Below the pieces are notes generated by a model that was given only the letters and a program-made list of their open reading frames with translations, was not told the origin of the DNA and did not search any database. Below, piece by piece: positions 52,869-60,943 of a DNA stretch of 64,000 nucleotides. Made by a program: the position numbers and the translations under genes. Every line of letters starts with the position of its first letter. Within the stretch, counting starts at the first letter, position 1. Source of the DNA: Bacteroides thetaiotaomicron VPI-5482 (GTDB lineage: Bacteria > Bacteroidota > Bacteroidia > Bacteroidales > Bacteroidaceae); NCBI RefSeq assembly GCF_000011065.1, contig NC_004663.1, positions 682,001-746,000 on the forward strand, in the 5' to 3' direction.

Positions 52869-53825
52869 ATGCAAATAATGAATAAAAATGGATTTAGCCG
52901 ATGTGGGGAACTATACATCGGCCTTTTACGAAAAGAAGGTCGTTTTTCTACGGCACATGTCTATCAAAATGCTCTTTTCTCTTTTAATAAATTTTGTGGT
53001 AATGCCAGTGTATCTTTCAGGCAAGTCACTCGTGACCGATTGCGTCGTTACGGGGAACATCTGTATGATTCGGGCTTAAAACCGAATACGGTATCAACGT
53101 ATATGCGTATGCTTCGCAGTATCTATAACCGTGGGGTAGAGTTGGGTAGTGCGCCCTATGTACATGGTCTGTTCCGTGATGTGTATACAGGAGTGGATAT
53201 CCGTCAGAAAAGGGCTCTTCCGGTGAGTGAACTCCGACGGCTTCTTTACGAAGATCCCAAGACGGATTGTTTGCGGCGCACACAATCGATTGCTGCTTTG
53301 ATGTTTCAATTCTGTGGGATGTCTTTTGCCGATTTGGCTCATTTGGAAAAGTCGGCTTTAGATTGTAATGTGCTCCGATATAATCGAATTAAAACCAGAA
53401 CTCCAATGAGTGTGGAAGTTTTGGATACAGCTAAGGAAATGATGAATCAGCTTCGCAATTCCCAGTCATCGCGTCCGGGTTGCCCCGATTACCTTTTCAG
53501 TATCCTTTCCGGTGATAAGAAACGTAAGGATGAACGTGCTTATCGTGAATATCAGTCTGCACTTCGCCGGTTTAATAATCATTTGAAAAGTTTGGCGAGG
53601 GCTTTGCACTTGACCTCTCCGGTAACTTCTTACACGATTCGCCATTCTTGGGCAACTACTGCCAAGTTCCGTGGAGTTCCAATTGAAATGATCAGTGAAT
53701 CTTTAGGGCATAAGTCTATAAAGACGACACAAATTTATCTGAAGGGGTTTGAGTTGAAAGAGCGTACAGAGGTAAATCGTAAGAATTTGCATTACGTGAA
53801 GACTTGCCCTTTAGGTCGAATTTGA
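52869..53825 (+). CDS. Tyrosine-type site-specific recombinase
   Basis: A 318-residue integrase-family protein: core-binding SAM-like domain (about 15-105) and catalytic domain (about 115-305). The C-terminal box reads SYTIRHSWATTAKFRGV, then LGHKSIKTTQIYL with His and the nucleophile Tyr. The first Arg box reads FCGMSFADLAHL with Ser where Arg is usual, as in IntDOT-type recombinases, and the HxxR His is Tyr (YTIR). The gene ends 38 bp before a pair of 20-bp inverted repeats around a promoter, so it is the likely invertase of the capsule switch. The ATG at 52878 is an alternative start. Confidence 0.93.
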   Translation: MQIMNKNGFSRCGELYIGLLRKEGRFSTAHVYQNALFSFNKFCGNASVSFRQVTRDRLRRYGEHLYDSGLKPNTVSTYMRMLRSIYNRGVELGSAPYVHGLFRDVYTGVDIRQKRALPVSELRRLLYEDPKTDCLRRTQSIAALMFQFCGMSFADLAHLEKSALDCNVLRYNRIKTRTPMSVEVLDTAKEMMNQLRNSQSSRPGCPDYLFSILSGDKKRKDERAYREYQSALRRFNNHLKSLARALHLTSPVTSYTIRHSWATTAKFRGVPIEMISESLGHKSIKTTQIYLKGFELKERTEVNRKNLHYVKTCPLGRI

Positions 53826-53863
53826 ATGGTTAAAAATTTGATAATCAGCACTGATGCTGGTGT

Positions 53864-54151
53864 GTTACTTCTTAGGTAACGGATTTAAATTTGACGCAAA
53901 GATAGACAAAAACACATGTATTAAACAAATAAAAACCTACTTTTTTTCGATTTAACCCTGAATTTGAAAAAAAATGTATCTGAACATGAAAAAGGCCTAT
54001 TTTCATGCTTAGGAATTTATATGCCCAATTTTCCTAAGAATCTCTACTTTCTCTAAAGCCAAGATGCTCTCAACCCTCATTAGTCGGTACTTTTCGACTT
54101 TTTCCTCCCGATTTATTATGAAGTGTACTTTTCCGTTACCTAAGAAGTAAC
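53864..54151. other. Invertible DNA segment carrying the capsule promoter
   Basis: GTTACTTCTTAGGTAACGGA (53864-53883) and its exact reverse complement (54132-54151) bound a 288-bp segment with no gene. Each copy is itself a near palindrome (GTTAC...GTAAC), as expected for a recombinase core site. Inside is one clear promoter on the minus strand (53929-53897). There is also an 8-bp inner inverted pair CTTAGGAA/TTCCTAAG (54008-54038) that shares the CTTAGG word with the ends. Inversion would move the promoter's -7 element to 54111-54118, about 57 bp before the upxY start codon and reading into it. Confidence 0.9.
53897..53929 (-). promoter_or_regulatory. Capsule promoter, in OFF orientation
   Basis: The minus strand reads TTTG (53929-53926), 21 bp, TATCTTTG (53904-53897), a full consensus match. 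It points toward the recombinase gene, away from upxY. In this state it would transcribe antisense to the recombinase. Confidence 0.85.
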
Positions 54152-54174
54152 GGAAAAACATGGGGTAAAAAAGT

Positions 54175-54753
54175 ATGATTTTAACAAAAGAGAAATCACT
54201 AAATGCTGGGCCTATTTATGGGACAGGGGAAGGCGTAGCACACTCAAAACGCTGGTATGTTGCATTAGTTCGTATGCATCATGAAAAGAAGGTTTCCGAG
54301 TATTTGAACAAGGTGGGGATTGAGAATTTTGTACCTGTTCAGAAGGAAATCCATCAATGGAGTGACCGCCGTAAATTAGTTGAATCCGTTCTTCTTCCGA
54401 TGATGGTTTTTGTACACGCTGATCCGAAAGAACGTATGGAAGTCCTGAACTTTACTACTGTGAGCCGCTATATGGTGATGCGCGGCGAAAGCAGTCCTGC
54501 TGTTATTCCTGACGACCAGATGGCACGTTTTCGTTTCATGCTTGATTATTCGGATGAAACAGTCTGTATGAATAGCTCTCCTTTGGCACGTGGTGAGAAA
54601 GTTCAAGTAATTAAAGGACCTCTGCAGGGGCTTGTGGGTGAGCTTGTCAATGTAGATGGTAAAAGTAAGATTGCTGTTCGACTGAACATGCTTGGTTGCG
54701 CCTGCGTAGACATGCCGATTGGCTATGTTGAGCCTATAGGTGAAAAAAACTAA
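54175..54753 (+). CDS. upxY: UpxY family transcription antiterminator
   Basis: NusG-paralogue of 192 residues that lets RNA polymerase read through the long capsule operon. NGN domain at about residues 26-120 (RWYVALVRMHHEKKVSEYLNKVGIENFVPVQKE), then a KOW-type domain at about 138-187 (GEKVQVIKGPLQGLVGELVNV). It is the first gene of the CPS locus and lies 24 bp after the right inverted repeat, so expression depends on the promoter's orientation. Each Bacteroides capsule locus has its own UpxY that acts on its own leader. Confidence 0.95.
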   Translation: MILTKEKSLNAGPIYGTGEGVAHSKRWYVALVRMHHEKKVSEYLNKVGIENFVPVQKEIHQWSDRRKLVESVLLPMMVFVHADPKERMEVLNFTTVSRYMVMRGESSPAVIPDDQMARFRFMLDYSDETVCMNSSPLARGEKVQVIKGPLQGLVGELVNVDGKSKIAVRLNMLGCACVDMPIGYVEPIGEKN

Positions 54754-54760
54754 GTGGGTA

Positions 54761-55114
54761 ATGACGACTTCCTGTTTACAAGAAAAAATCGATAAACTTC
54801 AAAATACAGTTCATGCTCTGCTCCATAAAAGTAATTATATGGCGGGTGTGTATGTTGATGATCTTGCACGACTGAACAACGAAATCCATGAACAGATCAA
54901 TGATCTGTATCCTTGTCACGGTAAGACTGCTGAGCAGGAAGCTGCTTTGTGTCTGTCTCTTCTGATGGGATATAGTGTGTCTATGTATGCCAATTCAGAG
55001 GATGAGGCAAAGAAGAAAACTGTTCTGAGGCGTTCGCAAATGATTCTGAAAAACCAATTGCCTTCACCATTGAAAATTCAGTTACACACAATCTACGATA
55101 AACTATTGTCATAG
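54761..55114 (+). CDS. upxZ: UpxZ family inhibitor of other capsule antiterminators
   Basis: About 117 residues, helical. It follows upxY by 7 bp, the standard order in Bacteroides CPS loci, where UpxZ blocks UpxY proteins of other loci so that one capsule is made at a time. The frame opens at a GTG (54740) that overlaps upxY; the ATG at 54761 (MTTSCLQEK) is preferred. Identification rests on position, size and family resemblance (LCLSLLMGYSVSMYAN segment). Confidence 0.88.
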   Translation: MTTSCLQEKIDKLQNTVHALLHKSNYMAGVYVDDLARLNNEIHEQINDLYPCHGKTAEQEAALCLSLLMGYSVSMYANSEDEAKKKTVLRRSQMILKNQLPSPLKIQLHTIYDKLLS

Positions 55115-55167
55115 TAAATCTACTTTTTTTGAAAAAAGACTTTATAATTTATTGGGGTATTTAAATT

Positions 55168-57093
55168 ATGAAACACGCATTTGACCGTTTTGTTCAATAT
55201 TTGCAGAAAAACTATTTTAGTTATTGGATTGTATTAGGAATTGATACGTTCATAGCTTTGATTTGTACCTGGGTGTCATTTATCGGCATTCATTATATAA
55301 CGGAGACTTCCAAAGAAATCACTTCTCTTTTCCATATTTTAGCGATTTCGGTGATCTCCAGTGTCTTAGGTTCCTTTTTATTCCATACCTACCGTAATAC
55401 GATCCGTTTTTCCCAGTTGAAGGAATTATGGAGAATTGCCGGAAGTGCACTGATAAAGGCTGTCTGTATCGCAATGGCTATCTGGCTTTTCCTGCCTCAG
55501 ACGGGACTGCATAATAGTCAGAAAATAGTCTTTGTACTGTTTGATGGTATGCTGACTTTTATTGCCATGGTAGGCTTCCGTATTCAGTTGATTCTGGTTT
55601 ATGAACTCCTGCTGAATATGCTGAATAAGAAGAATATGCATATTCTGATCTATGGTATTGATGATAAGAGTGTGGCATTGAAAGTTCGGCTAATGAACAG
55701 CTCTCACTATAAAGTGGTAGGCTTCTGTATCTACGGAACAGGCGACTCCATCCGGCGTGTGGCTGATCTTCCCGTTTATTCGTTTAAAGATGAAGAGTGC
55801 TTTAACAAGCTTATTCATAAGAAATGTATCGGCGGCATCCTGTTTGCCCGTTACGAGAATACCCGTGAAGAGGAAGACCGCCTGCTTCAGTATTGTAAAA
55901 GGAGTGGATTGAAAACGTTGATTGCTCCGAGTATCAGTGAGGCTGACGAAAACGGAAGTTTCCACCAATGGGTACGCCCTATCAAAATTGAAGACTTGCT
56001 GGGTCGTTCAGAAATTCATATCAATATGGAGGAGGTGATGACTGAGTTTTGTGGCAAGGTTGTGTTGGTGACCGGAGCTGCCGGTAGTATTGGCAGCGAA
56101 CTTTGCCGGCAACTGGCTCAGATGAGCATCAAGAAGCTGATCATGTTTGATTCCGCTGAGTCACCTTTGCATAATGTCCGTCTGGAATTTGAGAAGAATT
56201 ATCCCGGTCTTGATTTTGTTCCTGTCATTGGAGATGTCCGCGTGAAAGAACGTCTCCGTATGGTATTCGAAACTTATCAGCCTCAGATAATCTTTCATGC
56301 CGCTGCCTATAAGCATGTTCCATTAATGGAAGAGAATCCCTGTGAAGCTGTGCTGGTCAACGTTGTCGGCTCTCGTCAGGTTGCTGATATGGCAGTTGAA
56401 TATGGAGCTGAGAAGATGATCATGGTTTCTACCGATAAGGCGGTGAATCCTACCAATGTCATGGGATGCTCGAAACGATTGGCCGAAATCTATGTACAGA
56501 GTCTGGGATGTGCTATCCGTGAGGGAAAAGTAAAAGGCCATACCAAATTTATCACTACCCGCTTTGGTAACGTCTTGGGTAGTAACGGTTCTGTAATTCC
56601 CCGCTTTAAAGAACAGATTGAGAATGGCGGTCCTGTCACAGTGACTCACCCCGATATCATTCGTTTCTTTATGACTATCCCCGAAGCTTGTCGCCTGGTA
56701 ATGGAAGCTGCTACGATGGGTGAAGGCAATGAGATTTTTGTCTTTGAGATGGGAAAGGCTGTGAAGATTGTCGATCTGGCTACCCGTATGATCGAACTTG
56801 CCGGTTATCGTCCCGGTGAAGATATTGAGATCAAGTTTACGGGATTGCGTCCGGGTGAGAAGCTTTATGAAGAAGTCCTGAGCGATAAAGAGAATACGAT
56901 TCCTACCGAGAATAAGAAGATAATGATAGCGAAGGTACGTCATTATGAATACACTGATATCCTTGAAACTTATGGAGAGTTTGAGAAGTTATCCCGTACG
57001 GTAAAGATCATGGACACAGTGAAACTAATGAAGAGAGTGGTACCTGAATTTAAATCCAAGAACTCGCCGAAGTTTGAGGTCTTGGATAGATAA
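55168..57093 (+). CDS. FlaA1/CapD-type nucleotide-sugar 4,6-dehydratase (membrane)
   Basis: A 641-residue membrane enzyme. Four N-terminal helices (about 20-145) precede a CoA-binding-like domain (about 150-270) and an SDR domain from about 295 (VLVTGAAGSIGSELCRQL). The catalytic segment STDKAVNPTNVMGCSK has Met where epimerases have Tyr, which marks the dehydratase (WbpM/CapD) class acting on UDP-GlcNAc. It likely makes a 6-deoxy-4-keto sugar for the first capsule residue. It is the first biosynthetic gene after upxZ, the common place for this family in Bacteroides CPS loci. Confidence 0.93.
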   Translation: MKHAFDRFVQYLQKNYFSYWIVLGIDTFIALICTWVSFIGIHYITETSKEITSLFHILAISVISSVLGSFLFHTYRNTIRFSQLKELWRIAGSALIKAVCIAMAIWLFLPQTGLHNSQKIVFVLFDGMLTFIAMVGFRIQLILVYELLLNMLNKKNMHILIYGIDDKSVALKVRLMNSSHYKVVGFCIYGTGDSIRRVADLPVYSFKDEECFNKLIHKKCIGGILFARYENTREEEDRLLQYCKRSGLKTLIAPSISEADENGSFHQWVRPIKIEDLLGRSEIHINMEEVMTEFCGKVVLVTGAAGSIGSELCRQLAQMSIKKLIMFDSAESPLHNVRLEFEKNYPGLDFVPVIGDVRVKERLRMVFETYQPQIIFHAAAYKHVPLMEENPCEAVLVNVVGSRQVADMAVEYGAEKMIMVSTDKAVNPTNVMGCSKRLAEIYVQSLGCAIREGKVKGHTKFITTRFGNVLGSNGSVIPRFKEQIENGGPVTVTHPDIIRFFMTIPEACRLVMEAATMGEGNEIFVFEMGKAVKIVDLATRMIELAGYRPGEDIEIKFTGLRPGEKLYEEVLSDKENTIPTENKKIMIAKVRHYEYTDILETYGEFEKLSRTVKIMDTVKLMKRVVPEFKSKNSPKFEVLDR

Positions 57094-57127
57094 CTAGAAT
57101 AATTCTGAACACTAACATAAATCAACA

Positions 57128-58444
57128 ATGGATACAAAAGAATTGAAGATTGCTGTTGCAGGTACCGGCTATGTTGGTCTTAGCATAGCAACGCTTTTGT
57201 CGCAACATCATCAGGTGACGGCAGTCGATGTGATTCCTGAGAAAGTAGATATGCTTAATCGTAAACAATCGCCTATTCAGGATGAGTATATAGAGAAATA
57301 TTTGTCTGAAAAGTCATTGAATCTAACGGCTACGCTTGACGGCGCCGAGGCCTACAGTGATGCTGATTTTGTGGTTATAGCGGCTCCTACTAACTATGAT
57401 CCGGTGAAAAACTATTTTGATACTCATCATATAGAGGATGTCATTGACTTGGTTTTAAGTGTCAATCCTGATGCTGTGATGGTAATTAAGTCTACTATTC
57501 CAGTAGGATATTGTCGTGGACTTTATTTGAAGTATGCCCGAAAGGGAGTCAGGAAGCTTAACTTGCTTTTTTCTCCTGAGTTTCTTCGTGAGAGCATGGC
57601 CCTTTATGATAACCTTTATCCAAGTCGTATCATTGTTGGTTATCCAAAGTTGATTGATAGCGAGCAGTTCGACGAGGAAAATGAAGCAATAAAGGTCATT
57701 GCGAATATTCCTGTCTTAGAGAAGGCTGCGCATACTTTTGCCGCATTGCTTCAGGAAGGTGCAATCAAGGAAGATATTCCTACGCTTTTTATGGGTATCA
57801 AGGAGGCAGAGGCTGTTAAGCTGTTTGCTAATACCTATCTTGCATTGCGTGTCAGTTATTTTAATGAACTTGATACTTATGCAGAGATGAAAGGTCTGGA
57901 TTCTCAGTCGATAATACAGGGTGTTGGTCTTGATCCTCGTATTGGTACACATTATAATAATCCATCCTTTGGTTATGGCGGTTATTGTTTGCCTAAAGAC
58001 ACGAAACAACTCTTGGCTAATTATCAGGATGTTCCTCAGAACATGATGACTGCTATTGTCGAAAGTAACCGTACAAGAAAAGATTTCATAGCAGATCAAG
58101 TGTTGCGTAAAGCTGGTTATTATACTGCCTCCTGCTCATGGGATGCCCAGAAAGAGCAAAAAATAACCATTGGTGTATATCGTTTGACCATGAAGTCCAA
58201 TTCTGACAACTTCCGTCAGAGTGCCATTCAAGGGATTATGAAGCGTATCAAGGCGAAGGGTGCTACTATTGTGATTTTCGAGCCTACTATGCAAGATGGT
58301 GAAACATTCTTTGGTAGCCAAGTGGTCAATAACTTAATCAAATTCAAGGAAATAAGTCAGGCCATCATCGCCAACCGCTACGATTCTTGTCTGGATGATG
58401 TGAAAGAGAAGGTATATACTCGTGACATTTTCCAAAGAGATTAA
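57128..58444 (+). CDS. ugd: UDP-glucose 6-dehydrogenase family
   Basis: Oxidises UDP-glucose to UDP-glucuronate with two NAD+. It has 438 residues: Rossmann motif AGTGYVGLSIATLLS near residue 11, conserved FSPEFLRES near 154, and catalytic Cys287 in GYGGYCLPKDTKQL. It is slightly longer than the short Gram-negative Ugd (about 388) because of its C-terminal domain. The stop codon is 4 bp before the epimerase start, and together they predict UDP-glucuronate to UDP-galacturonate conversion. UDP-hexose specificity is inferred; a UDP-GalNAc or ManNAc variant is less likely given the separate WecC. Confidence 0.93.
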   Translation: MDTKELKIAVAGTGYVGLSIATLLSQHHQVTAVDVIPEKVDMLNRKQSPIQDEYIEKYLSEKSLNLTATLDGAEAYSDADFVVIAAPTNYDPVKNYFDTHHIEDVIDLVLSVNPDAVMVIKSTIPVGYCRGLYLKYARKGVRKLNLLFSPEFLRESMALYDNLYPSRIIVGYPKLIDSEQFDEENEAIKVIANIPVLEKAAHTFAALLQEGAIKEDIPTLFMGIKEAEAVKLFANTYLALRVSYFNELDTYAEMKGLDSQSIIQGVGLDPRIGTHYNNPSFGYGGYCLPKDTKQLLANYQDVPQNMMTAIVESNRTRKDFIADQVLRKAGYYTASCSWDAQKEQKITIGVYRLTMKSNSDNFRQSAIQGIMKRIKAKGATIVIFEPTMQDGETFFGSQVVNNLIKFKEISQAIIANRYDSCLDDVKEKVYTRDIFQRD

Positions 58445-58448
58445 CTTT

Positions 58449-59513
58449 ATGGTAACATACAATGTTAGTTTAGAGAACAAAGTGGTTTTGGTGACTGGTG
58501 CAGCCGGTTTTATCGGAGCCAATTTGGTGAAACGTTTGCTAAATGAGTTTGATAGCGTGAAAGTCATCGGTATTGATAGTATTACCGAATACTATGACGT
58601 ACGTTTAAAGTATGAACGCTTACAAGAATTGTCTGCTTACGGTGACAGATTTGTTTTCATAAAAGACAGTATTGCTAAAAAGGAAATTGTTGAGTCTATT
58701 TTCACTAACTACCATCCTCAGGTAGTCGTGAATCTTGCTGCACAAGCTGGTGTACGTTATAGCATCACTAACCCTGATGCTTATATTGAAAGTAACCTTA
58801 TTGGATTTTATAACATCTTAGAGTCCTGTCGTCATCATAGCGTGGAGCATTTAGTATATGCTTCTTCCAGTAGTGTGTATGGAAGCAATAAGAAAGTGCC
58901 TTATAGTACCGATGATAAGGTGGACAATCCTGTATCACTCTATGCTGCTACTAAAAAGAGCAATGAGTTAATGGCTCATGCTTATAGCAAGCTCTATAAC
59001 ATACCAAGCACAGGTCTGCGATTCTTCACCGTTTACGGTCCCTGCGGTCGTCCAGATATGGCATATTTTGGCTTTACCAACAAACTTCGTGAGGGTAAGA
59101 CCATCCAAATATTCAATTACGGCAACTGTAAACGCGACTTCACCTATGTTGATGATATTGTAGAGGGTATTGTCTGTATCATGCAGCATGCTCCTGAGAA
59201 GAAAAATGGCGAGGACGGACTTCCAATCCCACCATACAAGGTATATAATATTGGTAACAACTCACCTGAGAATCTCCTTGATTTCGTGACCATTCTTCAA
59301 GAAGAGCTCATAGCAGCCAAGGTACTTCCTGATGATTACGATTTTGAGACACACAAAGAATTAGTGCCAATGCAGCCAGGTGATGTTTCTGTCACCTATG
59401 CTGACACAACTTCATTGGAACAAGATTTTGGCTTCAAGCCATCAATCTCACTACGTAAGGGCTTAAGGGCTTTCGCTCAATGGTACTCGAAGTACTATAA
59501 GTGTGAAGAGTAG
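58449..59513 (+). CDS. NAD-dependent epimerase (UDP-glucuronate 4-epimerase type)
   Basis: About 354 residues from ATG 58449, with an extended SDR fold: VLVTGAAGFIGANLVKRLL near residue 14, catalytic SSSVYGSN and YAATKKSNE (Tyr-x3-Lys), and FFTVYGPCGRPDMA, which is typical of UDP-GlcA 4-epimerases. It is directly after ugd, supporting UDP-GalA formation. An open frame from an ATG at 58422 overlaps ugd and lacks conserved sequence, so it is rejected. Confidence 0.93.
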   Translation: MVTYNVSLENKVVLVTGAAGFIGANLVKRLLNEFDSVKVIGIDSITEYYDVRLKYERLQELSAYGDRFVFIKDSIAKKEIVESIFTNYHPQVVVNLAAQAGVRYSITNPDAYIESNLIGFYNILESCRHHSVEHLVYASSSSVYGSNKKVPYSTDDKVDNPVSLYAATKKSNELMAHAYSKLYNIPSTGLRFFTVYGPCGRPDMAYFGFTNKLREGKTIQIFNYGNCKRDFTYVDDIVEGIVCIMQHAPEKKNGEDGLPIPPYKVYNIGNNSPENLLDFVTILQEELIAAKVLPDDYDFETHKELVPMQPGDVSVTYADTTSLEQDFGFKPSISLRKGLRAFAQWYSKYYKCEE

Positions 59514-59712
59514 TTTATGCTAAGTTAGTCGAAGTACCAATTACTATGGCACCTGCGAATATCCCCTTTAGACCTTCGTCTTTAGCCTTTCCTTTCCTCT
59601 TTCTCAAAATATTTAGTTACTGCTACTGTATTTTGCAACTTTTCTTCTAGTGATAATTCTGTGGTTAGGCTGCTTACAAAAGAATAAAAAATAAAATAAT
59701 AACAGTCAAATT
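59514..59712 (-). pseudogene. Possible gene remnant in the epimerase-wecB gap
   Basis: The 199-bp gap holds no intact gene. On the minus strand two short frames lie end to end: one reading TTELSLEEKLQNTVAVTKYF and the other AKDEGLKGIFAGAIVIGTS, offset by one base and ending in TAA at about 59521-59519. They read as the tail of a decayed coding sequence. The family was not recognised, and chance is not excluded. Confidence 0.25.
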
Positions 59713-60924
59713 ATGGCAAAGAAAGTTATGCTAGTTTTCGGAACCCGGCCAGAGGCAATCAAGATGTGCCCATTGGTAAAAGAGTTCCAGAAGCGCAACG
59801 ATGAGTTCGAAACTATCGTATGTGTTACCGGTCAGCATCGTGAAATGCTTGATCAAGTTCTCAAAATCTTTGATGTGAAGCCTGATTACGACCTCAACAT
59901 CATGAAGCAAGGTCAGGATCTTACTGATGTGACTGCACGTGTCCTCACCGGTCTTCGTGATGTGTTCAAAGAGTGTCGTCCAGATGTTGTACTCGTTCAT
60001 GGTGACACCACTACCTCAATGGCAGGTGCCCTTGCAGCGTTCTATTCCCAGATTCCTGTAGGTCACGTGGAGGCAGGTCTTCGCACTCATAATATTTACT
60101 CTCCATGGCCAGAGGAGATGAACCGTCAGATTACAGGACGTATTGCTACCTATAACTTTTCTCCAACTCCACTTTCTGAGAGGAACCTGTTGGAGGAGAA
60201 AGCTCATGGCAACATCTATGTGACCGGTAATACCGTTATTGATGCCCTTTATATGGTAGTTAATAAACTTAAGACCGATGATGCGCTCGCTAAGGAGCAA
60301 GACAACGTACTTGTACAGGCAGGTTACGATGTAACACGTCTTGCTAACGGCAAGAAGCTTGTCCTCATCACTGGTCACCGTCGCGAGAACTTTGGTGACG
60401 GCTTCATTCGTATGGTAACTACAATGAAGGATCTTTCAGAAAAATATCTTGAGGTTGACTTCGTATATCCTATGCACCTCAATCCTAACGTGCGCAAGCC
60501 TATCCACGAAGTGTTTGGTGAAGATCTTACTCGTCCTAACTTTTTCTTTATTGAGCCACTTCAGTATCTCGAGTTTGTACACCTTATGAGTAGAGCTACT
60601 ATTGTCTTGACCGATTCTGGTGGAATCCAAGAGGAGGCTCCAGGACTTGGAAAGCCAGTACTCGTAATGCGTGATACCACAGAGCGTCCTGAAGCACTTG
60701 CATCTGGTACTGTTCATCTTGTGGGAACAGATTATGATAAGATTATGAATGAGGTAAGCGTCCTCCTTGACGATGCAGCAGCATATGATGCTATGAGCAA
60801 AGCAGTTAACCCTTACGGTGATGGACAGGCTTGCTGTCGCATTGCAGACATCCTTGCTGACAAAGAGACAGAACGTTACGATGTCAATTTCATCCCAACA
60901 ACAGAAAATAACAACAAAAAATAA
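59713..60924 (+). CDS. wecB: UDP-N-acetylglucosamine 2-epimerase (non-hydrolysing)
   Basis: Interconverts UDP-GlcNAc and UDP-ManNAc. It has 403 residues. Family features: FGTRPEAIKMCPLV near residue 9, VTGQHREMLDQ, VHGDTTTSMAGALAAF, EAGLRT, TGHRRENFG, and DSGGIQEEAPGLGKPVLVMRDTTERPE near 298. Codon use (frequent CTT, CAC, AAC and CGT) differs from the preceding ugd/epimerase genes and is shared with wecC, suggesting that wecB-wecC entered as a cassette. Confidence 0.96.
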   Translation: MAKKVMLVFGTRPEAIKMCPLVKEFQKRNDEFETIVCVTGQHREMLDQVLKIFDVKPDYDLNIMKQGQDLTDVTARVLTGLRDVFKECRPDVVLVHGDTTTSMAGALAAFYSQIPVGHVEAGLRTHNIYSPWPEEMNRQITGRIATYNFSPTPLSERNLLEEKAHGNIYVTGNTVIDALYMVVNKLKTDDALAKEQDNVLVQAGYDVTRLANGKKLVLITGHRRENFGDGFIRMVTTMKDLSEKYLEVDFVYPMHLNPNVRKPIHEVFGEDLTRPNFFFIEPLQYLEFVHLMSRATIVLTDSGGIQEEAPGLGKPVLVMRDTTERPEALASGTVHLVGTDYDKIMNEVSVLLDDAAAYDAMSKAVNPYGDGQACCRIADILADKETERYDVNFIPTTENNNKK

Positions 60925-60943
60925 CTCATTAAAAATCAAACTC

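Noticed and set aside
53886..53893. TAAATTTG on the plus strand within the invertible segment, as an ON-facing promoter
   Set aside because: No TTTG lies 19-21 bp upstream, and the sequence before it is the inverted repeat; the minus-strand promoter is a full match.
60818..60943. Extended N-terminus of WecC overlapping wecB
   Set aside because: The Rossmann motif requires the start at 60944; the extension is an out-of-frame reading of wecB.
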